In this document: positions 23,458-29,746 of the stretch, in pieces
Layout of the letters: the number at the start of each line of letters is the position of its first letter
Position numbering within the stretch: the first letter of the stretch is position 1
NCBI GenBank assembly: GCA_050330975.1
Contig: JBHJHK010000404.1
Location: 1-29,746, forward strand
Direction of reading: 5' to 3'
Length of the DNA stretch: 29,746 nt
Source of the DNA: JBHJHK01 sp050330975
GTDB taxonomy: Bacteria; Pseudomonadota; Gammaproteobacteria; Competibacterales; Competibacteraceae
Program-made: the position numbers and the translations under genes
The notes under the pieces: generated by a model
Told to the model about the DNA's origin: nothing
Seen by the model: only the letters and a program-made list of their open reading frames with translations
Databases searched by the model: none

Positions 23458-24807
23458 CTAGGCCCGGGCCCACAACTGCTGGGCCGCTCGGCTGGCGGCC
23501 TTTAGGATTTGCTCTTGATCCACCCGAGTAGAGCGTCCGTCCTCAACGACGATTTCCCCGTCCACCACCACGGTTTTGATATCCCTGCCCAAGGCGGTGT
23601 GGACCAGGTTGCCCAGGGGATTGATGGCCGGGGTGAGGTGGGGCTGACGGTAATCCCACAGCAACATATCGGCGTTCTTCCCCATCGTCAGGCTGCCCAC
23701 CCCGTCCCCCCCCCCCAAACCCTCGGCCCCCTGTTGGGTGGCCATGGCAAAGACGTGGTGGGGCTGCCAGGCCTCGCTCACTTTGCCTTCCTGGAGGCGG
23801 GCCACTGCCAGCCCCCAGCGCATCACTTCCACCATATCGGCGTGCATGTTGTCGGTGGCCAGGGTCAGCTTGGCGCCGGCCCGGCGCAGTTTGGGGGTAG
23901 GCGCCATGGTGGCGCGGGTGGCGTTGCCCTTGGGAATGTGGGCCACATGGATCTTGGCCCGCCCCCCCCGCTCGATATCCTCATCTGTCAACCAAATGCA
24001 GTGGGCCGCTAGGAGTGTATCGTCCAACAGCCCCACCTCTTCCAGGAGCTGGGGAGGCGTCATGCCGTCCCGGGCCACCACCCGCTCCACCTCGATGGGG
24101 CTTTGGCAAAGATGGGTATTGACCCCCATTCCCGTGGCGTCTCGGGCGGCGCGGACCTCGGCGAGGAATGCCTTGGAACAGGTGTCGGGGGCGTGGGCCG
24201 CCAGTTGAACGTCGAGGCGCCCCCCTTCGGTCCCCCGCCAACGCTGGGCCAGGTTCACGGCGGCGTCGAGGGTGGTACGGCCCAGGTTGGGGTCGTACTC
24301 CCAGACTCCATCGGCCACCCGACTGAAATCCACATCGTGGATCCGGCCACAGGCGATGACCCCCCCCCCCAATTCCCCCATGGCCGGCAAGGTGAAGTCG
24401 GCGTGGACGTAGCTGTCGTTGAGGGTAGTGGAGCCAAAGCGCAACGCCTCTAGGGCACCTAGGCGAGCCAGGGCTACGGCTTCGTCGGGAGTGACGTCAT
24501 GGCCGTGGGGCACACCCTTGGTGTAGGCCGGGGCAAAACCCATGTCTTCGGCCACCCCCCGCACCATGGTGAGGATGGTGTGGGTGTGGACGTTGACAAA
24601 CCCAGGGGTCAGAACCTGGTCTTGGCCCTGCAAAATCCGCTTCGCCCGGGGGAGGGGCTGGCTTGGGTCCCTTGGGGCCACCAGCGCCAGACGGCCACCG
24701 GCAACGGCCACCACCGCGTCTTCGATGACGGGTTGGCTGGGGTCGCCGGTGATGGCCGTGGCACCGTGGATCAGCAAGTCGTAGACAGGCGGTTCGGGGG
24801 GCGTCAC
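23458..24807 (-). CDS. Amidohydrolase-superfamily deaminase/hydrolase
   Basis: A 449-residue metal-dependent hydrolase in the group of SAH/methylthioadenosine deaminases, guanine deaminases and triazine hydrolases. Metal ligands are visible as HTH (His74, His76), His232 in THLCQ, and Asp319 in LATDN, with His269 in AAHCIWL. The family usually has HLxE, so the catalytic glutamate is here Gln235. GTG 24807 is the start, with GAGG about ten bases upstream, 12 bases after the ABC ATPase stop. It probably acts on a compound imported by that transporter; a cyclic amide or amidine is a guess. Two runs of eleven G lie in the coding strand and keep the frame open. Confidence 0.85.
   Translation of the reverse strand: MTPPEPPVYDLLIHGATAITGDPSQPVIEDAVVAVAGGRLALVAPRDPSQPLPRAKRILQGQDQVLTPGFVNVHTHTILTMVRGVAEDMGFAPAYTKGVPHGHDVTPDEAVALARLGALEALRFGSTTLNDSYVHADFTLPAMGELGGGVIACGRIHDVDFSRVADGVWEYDPNLGRTTLDAAVNLAQRWRGTEGGRLDVQLAAHAPDTCSKAFLAEVRAARDATGMGVNTHLCQSPIEVERVVARDGMTPPQLLEEVGLLDDTLLAAHCIWLTDEDIERGGRAKIHVAHIPKGNATRATMAPTPKLRRAGAKLTLATDNMHADMVEVMRWGLAVARLQEGKVSEAWQPHHVFAMATQQGAEGLGGGDGVGSLTMGKNADMLLWDYRQPHLTPAINPLGNLVHTALGRDIKTVVVDGEIVVEDGRSTRVDQEQILKAASRAAQQLWARA
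23706..23716 (-). repeat. Run of eleven G (coding strand) inside the amidohydrolase gene
   Basis: Eleven consecutive C on the plus strand encode part of a Gly-Gly-Gly segment near residue 365. Such a run is prone to slippage during replication. Confidence 0.85.
24360..24370 (-). repeat. Second run of eleven G inside the same gene
   Basis: Eleven consecutive C on the plus strand encode the Gly-Gly-Gly at residues 147-149. It has the same length as the run at 23706-23716. Confidence 0.85.
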
Positions 24808-24819
24808 AGCGGAGCATCC

Positions 24820-25620
24820 TCAAGTACCGGGGATGACAAAGCGCTCACCCCCCTGGAAGTGGGCCAAAAAGCGACGGGTCAGCTCGCCGCGGGGAGCGCC
24901 AAACAAGTCGGCCGGGGATCCCTCTTCGTAGATGACCCCATCGGCGATAAAGATCACCCGATTGGCAAAACGTCGGGCAAAGCCCAACTCGTGGGTCACG
25001 GCGATCATGGTCATGCCCTCCTCGGCCAATTGCCCCATGACGGCTAGGACTTCATAGACCAGCTCTGGATCCAACGCCGAAGTGGGTTCGTCGAACAAAA
25101 TGAGCTTGGGGGCCATGGCCAGGGTACGGGCGATGGCCACTCGCTGCTGTTGGCCGCCGGAGAGCTGGGCGGGGCGGTGGTGGGCGTGGTCGGCGAGGCG
25201 CACCCGTTCCAACTGGGCCAAGGCCCGTTCCTTGGCCTCGGCCCGGGATACCCCCAGGACCTTGCGGGGGCCGATGGCGACATTGTCCAGGGCCGTCAGG
25301 TGGGGAAACAGGTGGAAGCGCTGGAAGACAAAGCCAATTTGCCGCCGCTGGGGGGCCAGACGGCGGGGGGACAGGGGCTTCCAGCGGGGGGGTTGGCCCT
25401 CAAAGCGCCCCCCCATGGCCTCGCCATTGAGGTAGACCACCCCTGAGGTCGGGGGCTCTAGGTGGTTGATGGTCCGCAGCAGGGTGGTTTTGCCGGAGCC
25501 CGAGGCGCCGATGATCACCAAACGGTCACCGGCGGCGACGGTCAGGTCGACGCCCCCCAGGACCAAGCGTTCCCCAAAGCGCTTTTCCAGGCCTTCAATG
25601 CGCAGCAAAGGTGCCGTCAC
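24820..25620 (-). CDS. Polar amino-acid ABC transporter, ATP-binding protein (GlnQ/HisP type)
   Basis: A 266-residue ATPase. Walker A is GASGSGKT at 38-45, the signature LSGGQQQR starts at 153, and Walker B is LILFDEP at 173-179, followed by TSALDPELV, typical of the polar amino-acid uptake family. An insert of about 20 residues around 68-90 (before QIGFVFQ) occurs in HisP/EhuA-like members. GTG 25620 follows GGGAGGTGAGG, a strong ribosome binding site. It is the third gene in the importer group (binding protein, permease, ATPase), then the amidohydrolase. Confidence 0.92.
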   Translation of the reverse strand: MTAPLLRIEGLEKRFGERLVLGGVDLTVAAGDRLVIIGASGSGKTTLLRTINHLEPPTSGVVYLNGEAMGGRFEGQPPRWKPLSPRRLAPQRRQIGFVFQRFHLFPHLTALDNVAIGPRKVLGVSRAEAKERALAQLERVRLADHAHHRPAQLSGGQQQRVAIARTLAMAPKLILFDEPTSALDPELVYEVLAVMGQLAEEGMTMIAVTHELGFARRFANRVIFIADGVIYEEGSPADLFGAPRGELTRRFLAHFQGGERFVIPGT

Positions 25621-25636
25621 GGTGTCCTCACCTCCC

Positions 25637-26290
25637 TCACCAGACCGGCAGCCGCCGCTCTAACAGCCGCGACAACCAGGACAGTAAACTGATGAGGGCG
25701 TAGTAGTACAGGGCCAGGAGGGTGTAGATTTCAAAGGGCACAAAGTGCACCGAAATAATCGCCTGGCCGGCGCGGGTGAGTTCATAGACCGAGATCACCG
25801 ACAACAGGGAGGAGTTTTTCACCAAGCTGATCAGCTCGTTGGTGAGGGGGGGTACCATGGCCCGGTAGGCCTGGGGCAGCAGAATATAGACCAAGATGGT
25901 GGGGGGGTTCATGCCGATGGACAGCGCCGCCTCCCGCTGGCCCTTTTCCACCGCCCCCACCCCACCCCGCACCACCTCGGCGATGTAGGCGGCGGCGTTG
26001 AGGGCCAGGGCCACGATACCGGCGGTGATTTCGTCGAAGCGCACCCCCAAGGAAGGCAAGACGAAGAACACCAGAAAAATCTGAATCAACAACGGGGTGC
26101 CGCGGATAAAATCCACGTAGCCCCGGACCAACCAGCGCAGGGGGGCGATGCCCCCCAGGGCGATGAGTCCCAGGATCACCCCCAAGAGGGTGCCCAACAA
26201 ACCGGCGATGGCCGAGACGTAGAGGGTCACCCACAACCCCTGGGCCAGCAGGGGAATGGATTCCCAGATGATGGCCCAGTCAATAGTCAC
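25637..26290 (-). CDS. Polar amino-acid ABC transporter, permease
   Basis: A 217-residue inner-membrane permease of the HisM/GlnP type with about five hydrophobic spans. The EAA loop is visible as GQREAALSIGMNPPTILVYI, which contacts the ATPase, followed by LPQAYRAMVPPLTNE. The conserved YVDFIRGTPLLIQIF segment is present. The start is GTG at 26290. Only one permease is encoded, so the channel would be a homodimer. It lies 16 bases before the ATPase start. Confidence 0.92.
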   Translation of the reverse strand: MTIDWAIIWESIPLLAQGLWVTLYVSAIAGLLGTLLGVILGLIALGGIAPLRWLVRGYVDFIRGTPLLIQIFLVFFVLPSLGVRFDEITAGIVALALNAAAYIAEVVRGGVGAVEKGQREAALSIGMNPPTILVYILLPQAYRAMVPPLTNELISLVKNSSLLSVISVYELTRAGQAIISVHFVPFEIYTLLALYYYALISLLSWLSRLLERRLPVW

Positions 26291-26305
26291 TAGAGGACGC
26301 CCGCC

Positions 26306-27151
26306 CTAGGCAAAGCTGGGGATGTCGTCGGCCAGATCCATCTCAAACCCAAACCACTTTTCCTGGAGGGCGTAGATCTCGCCGTTGTCCTTGAGGCGCT
26401 TGAGCTCGGCGTCGAGGAACTGGACGATTTCGGTGTCTTCTTGGCGGGCGGCGATGCCGGCCCAGTTTTGTTGGCCGACGCCCCGGACGATGGCGTAGCG
26501 GCCCGGGCGATCCTTGAGGACCTGACCCAAGGTGGGCAGCGTATTGAGCACCCCATCGACGCTGCCCTGGGCCAGGGCCAGGTAGGCCGCCGGGTGGTCG
26601 TCGTAGATTTTGACGTCTTTAAAGCCCTGGCCCAAGCGGGATTCCAGGTCTTTATGGATATCCACCTGGATGGTCTCGCCGGGGGAGCCCAGCTTGACCC
26701 CCATGACCCGGTCGGACATGCCATCTAAAGAGGTAATGGTGTTCTGATCTTCGGCGCGGATCAGCAACGCCTGGGAGGCCTCGGCGTAGGGGATACTAAA
26801 GGCCACCCGCTCCAGGCGTTCTTTTTTGTAGCTCATGGAGCTCATGATGATCTCAAAGCGCCCGGCGTAGAGGGCGGGGATGATCCCCGACCACTGGGTG
26901 TCGATGAATTGGGGTTCCACCCCGAGGGTTTGGGCCATGATGGCGGCCAGGTCCACGTCGTAACCCACGATCTCCCCCGCCTCGCGGAAGGTGAAGGGGG
27001 GATAGGTGGCCTCGCAGCCAATGCGCAGCACGCCGGACTGTTTGATATCGTCCAGGGTGACGGCGGCGCGGGCCAACGGGGGCAAGGCGAGGCTGGCACC
27101 GGCCAGGGACAGTAGGGTCAGGGCGCGACGGCGGGACAGCAATACAGGCAT
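26306..27151 (-). CDS. Polar amino-acid ABC transporter, periplasmic binding protein
   Basis: A 281-residue exported receptor of the SBP_bac_3 family. The N-terminus LSRRRALTLLSLAG resembles a twin-arginine signal, with cleavage near ARA at 27-29. The mature N-terminus has SGVLRIGCEATYPPFTF and GYDVDLAAIMAQ, classic for this family, then QWSGIIPALYAGRFEII. The segment YKKERLERVAFSIPYAEA marks the ligand site, where the family uses an arginine for the amino-acid carboxylate. GGAGG precedes ATG 27151. It is the first gene of the minus-strand operon. Cargo is a polar amino acid or derivative. Confidence 0.92.
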   Translation of the reverse strand: MPVLLSRRRALTLLSLAGASLALPPLARAAVTLDDIKQSGVLRIGCEATYPPFTFREAGEIVGYDVDLAAIMAQTLGVEPQFIDTQWSGIIPALYAGRFEIIMSSMSYKKERLERVAFSIPYAEASQALLIRAEDQNTITSLDGMSDRVMGVKLGSPGETIQVDIHKDLESRLGQGFKDVKIYDDHPAAYLALAQGSVDGVLNTLPTLGQVLKDRPGRYAIVRGVGQQNWAGIAARQEDTEIVQFLDAELKRLKDNGEIYALQEKWFGFEMDLADDIPSFA

Positions 27152-27420
27152 GGCAGGGCCTCCACGAGGGGCGAGCTCAAGGACTATTGCTGCCCTAGCA
27201 AATCCAGGGCCACCTGGTCAAACCGCCCTTGGAGAGGTTCTGGGGGCGCCAAACGCCCGGCGGTGGACGGTGGCGACGCCGAGCCGCCGTGGACAATCAC
27301 CCTGGGCGCCCCAATGTGGGGCATCTTGCGCCAGTTTAGACCATGGCCTTGGGGTGGCCCATCATTCAACCCGACGGCTAACCCGCGAGGCATTTCCCAT
27401 GACACTGTGGTGGTTTTGGC
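27152..27420. other. Intergenic region upstream of the amino-acid importer, no supported gene
   Basis: About 270 bases that should hold the promoter of the minus-strand importer operon. A small hairpin (GCCCC / GGGGC, 27308-27322) is present. A 124-codon minus frame (27184-27558) runs across this stretch and the transposase remnant; it has no recognisable domain or strong start, so it is not called. Confidence 0.5.
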
Positions 27421-27753
27421 TACTCTCCCTTTGAACATTTGGATACCGGTGGCTCGCCGCTGGCGATCGGTGGGGAGGTATGGCGGACCAAGGGCCACCA
27501 GCCCAAGCGTTACCAGACCCCTTATGACCAAGTGAGCGTAGAGCGGCACGTGTATCAACGCTCAAGCGGTGGCAAGCCCTATTGCCCCCTGGAGCGCGAG
27601 ATAAGGCTTGTGCTCACCGCCACACCCAAGCTTGCGATACCAAGTGAGTGCCAAGTGTGTTGCACTTCCCCCCAGGCAGTGGTGCGGGACTTGAGCGGGA
27701 ACCATGGTCGTCCCATCGCCTTATCGTTTACCCAAAACTTAACTTGTCCATAA
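27421..27753 (+). pseudogene. Decayed transposase fragment, ISKra4-like
   Basis: The plus frame reads FEHLDTGGSPLAIGG, then KRYQTPYDQVSVERHVYQ and SGGKPYCPLERE, which match the middle N-terminal part of ISKra4-type transposases. The following family motif QVSxKYA is readable only in the +1 frame (YQVSAK at 27638-27655), after which the first frame resumes with QAVVRDLSGNHGRPIALSF. So two compensating frame changes are present. The frame stops at 27753, and the catalytic C-terminal half and both element ends are missing. It marks an old insertion just upstream of the Spy-like gene. Family identification is from motif memory only. Confidence 0.7.
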
Positions 27754-27825
27754 GAAATATCTCGTTACAAACGGTCAGTATCCAGACATCTCTGGTTACA
27801 CTCCCTTGCCTACAATGAGTCGCAC

Positions 27826-27850
27826 CCTCAGCACTTGAAAAACACTGAGG
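27826..27850. promoter_or_regulatory. Inverted repeat upstream of the Spy-like gene
   Basis: CCTCAG (27826-27831) and CTGAGG (27845-27850) form a 6-bp stem 50 bases before ATG 27900, in a locally AT-rich upstream region. It could be an operator or a 5' leader hairpin. A TACAAT box at 27811-27816 just upstream might be a -10 element, but no good -35 was found. Confidence 0.35.
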
Positions 27851-27899
27851 ACAATGTGAAGCGTGGCTTTGAAGTGTAGACTCGTTCTTGGGAGCGGCA

Positions 27900-29684
27900 A
27901 TGATAACTGCGTTTTTCATGTTTTTTTTCTCTATATGCCATTATTTTCAACGGTGTTTTTTATTAATGGCTATGGGCGCCATGGGTGGTGCTTTACTGGG
28001 TGTTACCATCAGTGCCTTTGCCCCACCTGTCCACGCCGTTGACTTTGACCAGCGTCCCCAAGGTCCCATGGGGGAGCGGCTCGACACCATCACCCAACTC
28101 GATTTGACGAGTCAGCAGTGGATCGCCCTCATGGGCCTGCGCGCCGAAGCCCGCGACGTCCGCGAGGCCCGCCAGGTGGCCATCGACGCCCTGAGGGAGG
28201 GCACCCAGGAGGTCTTGGCCGCCGATAACCCCGACCTCAACGCCCTGTTTTTGGATGTGGAGACCACCGTCGACGGCTTGATAGCCGAAGCGCGGGATCT
28301 GCGGGCTTCCAGGCTGGCGTTTTACAACATGAGTCTGATGCCCGAGCAACAAGCCCTCGTTGTCGAGAGGTTGCGGGATGTCTTGGGTGAAGTGGATGAC
28401 GCCCTAGACCAGCTAGAAAATTTGGATGGCAGCGACAGCGGCCTGGTGGAGGCCATCGCCGAGTTGGCATCGAACAAGCTCGATGGCCTGGCGTTGAGCG
28501 ATTCCCAGCGCCAAGAGCTGGAAACCATCCAACCCGAAGCACAACGGGTGCGCCAGCAACGGCGAGCGGCTTTAGATGACTTGTTGGATCGGGCGTTACT
28601 CACCCTGGAGGCCAGCAATCCCGATCTCAACGTCCTGGCCCAGGATGTAGAGGCCACCGTCGAGGGTTTGATCGCCGACCATCGCAGCGTGCGGGGGCTG
28701 TGGCTGGCGTTTTACAACGACAGCTTGACCCCCGAGCAGCAAGCCACGGTCATCGAAAACCTCAGAATGGACAAAGACTCCATATCTTCCATGCTGAGGA
28801 TATTGATGTTTCTGCAAATCCTCATGGCCGACATCCAAGGACCAGAGCCCGTGGACAGCGGTCCGCTATACGATTATCGCTACTGTGAAATATTGCTCGT
28901 CTACCTAGACGGCGATCAATTAATAGCGGAGGTTTGGGGGACTCAGAGCCTCAATGACTGTCCCCAACAGCAATGGGAAGCCCTCGACTTCGAGGCCATC
29001 GCTGAGGAATACGGCGCCCTCGCAGCCATTCCCAATGGCCCGCGCTTTTTTATCGTCGACGACAGTGTCGGTGGTTCTGAGGAGATCTTCGGTGTGAATC
29101 CCGATGCTGAAATCCGGACCTATGGGGAGTTACCCATGCGGTTTTACACCACCGGCGCCACCGACACCGCAAACCTCACGGAGGGGAGCGTTGGTGGTAC
29201 GGCCTATGATGGGACATACCAAGTGGTGCGCGACAACGTCTGGCAGTTCTTTCCGGGGCGGCGGATCTATGAACTCGAAGATCCCGCGGGACAGCGCTAC
29301 GTCATGCAGGCCTACAACCAACTGGTCGACCCAACGCTCCAGCTCGAAGATCTCGAGTTTTTGGGAGAACGGCTCAACTTGCCCGAAGGCTGGGGTTTCA
29401 GCAGCCGCGTCATCGACGAGTTGTTGGAGATCCCTGCGGTGGAGGGGTTGGCGACTTTGGTCCAGGACGATCTTGGCAATACCTACCAGCAGGTCGTCGA
29501 GATGCCGTGCGATGCCGAGCCGGTGATCCGCACCACCGCGGCCGGGGTCGACTTTGTGCGCACCCCCGATGGGTGCTTCGAAGGACTCGTGGACTGGCCC
29601 TATGAATCCAAATACGTGGAGATCGACGGCCTGCGCCAGGCCTACGTCGACGAGGGACCCGAGGAGGGACAACTGGTCCTATAG
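27900..29684 (+). CDS. Exported protein with two tandem Spy/CpxP-like domains and a large C-terminal domain
   Basis: A 594-residue protein. ATG 27900 follows GGGAG with five-base spacing. The N-terminus has a long hydrophobic leader, residues about 2-45 (likely cleavage near HAV at 46-47), so it should be periplasmic or outer-envelope. Residues about 66-165 and 197-290 are two similar helical units. Each has two LTxxQ-type motifs (LTSQQ 69 and LMPEQ 146; LSDSQ 199 and LTPEQ 276), as in the chaperones Spy and CpxP. The C-terminal half (about 320-594) has a Cys-containing segment and MQAYNQLVDPTLQLEDLEFL, a region seen in uncharacterised exported proteins of gammaproteobacteria. A periplasmic chaperone or stress role is inferred. 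The CpxRA-like genes are 10 kb away. Confidence 0.8.
   Translation: MITAFFMFFFSICHYFQRCFLLMAMGAMGGALLGVTISAFAPPVHAVDFDQRPQGPMGERLDTITQLDLTSQQWIALMGLRAEARDVREARQVAIDALREGTQEVLAADNPDLNALFLDVETTVDGLIAEARDLRASRLAFYNMSLMPEQQALVVERLRDVLGEVDDALDQLENLDGSDSGLVEAIAELASNKLDGLALSDSQRQELETIQPEAQRVRQQRRAALDDLLDRALLTLEASNPDLNVLAQDVEATVEGLIADHRSVRGLWLAFYNDSLTPEQQATVIENLRMDKDSISSMLRILMFLQILMADIQGPEPVDSGPLYDYRYCEILLVYLDGDQLIAEVWGTQSLNDCPQQQWEALDFEAIAEEYGALAAIPNGPRFFIVDDSVGGSEEIFGVNPDAEIRTYGELPMRFYTTGATDTANLTEGSVGGTAYDGTYQVVRDNVWQFFPGRRIYELEDPAGQRYVMQAYNQLVDPTLQLEDLEFLGERLNLPEGWGFSSRVIDELLEIPAVEGLATLVQDDLGNTYQQVVEMPCDAEPVIRTTAAGVDFVRTPDGCFEGLVDWPYESKYVEIDGLRQAYVDEGPEEGQLVL
28104..28766 (+). repeat. Internal duplication encoding the two Spy-like units
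   Basis: Two copies with a 390-base (130-codon) period. The best-conserved part, NPDLN to EQQA, starts at 28227 and again at 28617, with matching DVE-T-V-GLIA and LAFYN segments in both. Confidence 0.8.
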
Positions 29685-29746
29685 CTCCACCGCCAACCGT
29701 CGAGGTCGAACCTGTACCGCAAGATGAACCCCGCGTTGGCCGCCGC

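Noticed and set aside
27184..27558. Minus-strand frame of 124 codons upstream of the importer
   Set aside because: It lies largely antisense to the transposase remnant, has no domain, and no good ribosome binding site was seen.
29685..29746. Start of a further gene at the window edge (ATG at 29722)
   Set aside because: Only about eight codons are visible and no clear ribosome binding site precedes them.

Overview
The window is about 29.7 kb of GC-rich DNA, densely coding, with frequent GTG starts, GTGA/ATGA stop-start overlaps and heavy use of TTG for leucine. It looks like the chromosome of a proteobacterium, most likely a gammaproteobacterium: there is a CpxR/CpxA-like two-component pair, Spy/CpxP-type periplasmic repeats, a gamma-type aspartoacylase-like peptidase and LivGFHM/GlnQ-type importers. 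The species cannot be named from this sequence. No rRNA, tRNA, CRISPR array or prophage was seen; the only mobile-element trace is a decayed ISKra4-type transposase piece near 27.4-27.75 kb.

Layout. 1-3471 (+): 3' part of a fused indolepyruvate:ferredoxin oxidoreductase, a leucine dehydrogenase and an SDR, probably one operon for oxidising branched-chain and aromatic amino acids. 3566-6064 (+): an aspartoacylase-like zinc hydrolase and an exported serine beta-lactamase-like esterase, ending at a good intrinsic terminator (6215-6245). 6385-8838 (+): two large cysteine-free proteins of unknown function, in one reading frame and separated only by a TAG codon and six further codons. 8928-13563 (+): a complete branched-chain amino-acid type ABC importer, livG-livF-livH-livM-livK. 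13732-14983 (+): an exported protein built of 30-residue repeats and an exported cupin whose codon use differs from its surroundings. 15283-17755: a CpxR-like regulator broken by one in-frame TAG, its CpxA-like kinase, and a small exported protein convergent to them. 18107-21890 (+): a five-gene operon (AhpD-like, maleate isomerase/AMDase-like, aldo/keto reductase, Asp/Glu/hydantoin racemase-like, PhzF-like) that looks like an undescribed small-molecule pathway. 21942-27151 (-): a diguanylate cyclase, then an amidohydrolase linked to a polar amino-acid ABC importer. 27421-29684: the transposase remnant and a large exported protein with two Spy/CpxP-like domains in tandem.

How it fits together: most of the window is uptake and catabolism of amino acids and related small organic acids or amides (two ABC importers, deaminating and oxoacid-oxidising enzymes, racemase/isomerase-fold enzymes, an amidohydrolase), with an envelope-stress theme (CpxRA-like pair, CpxP/Spy-like tandem protein, several exported proteins). 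The most unusual observations are the two in-frame TAG interruptions, the single-chain double Spy-like protein, the 30-residue-repeat exported protein, and the racemase/isomerase/PhzF operon with an inverted repeat over its likely promoter.
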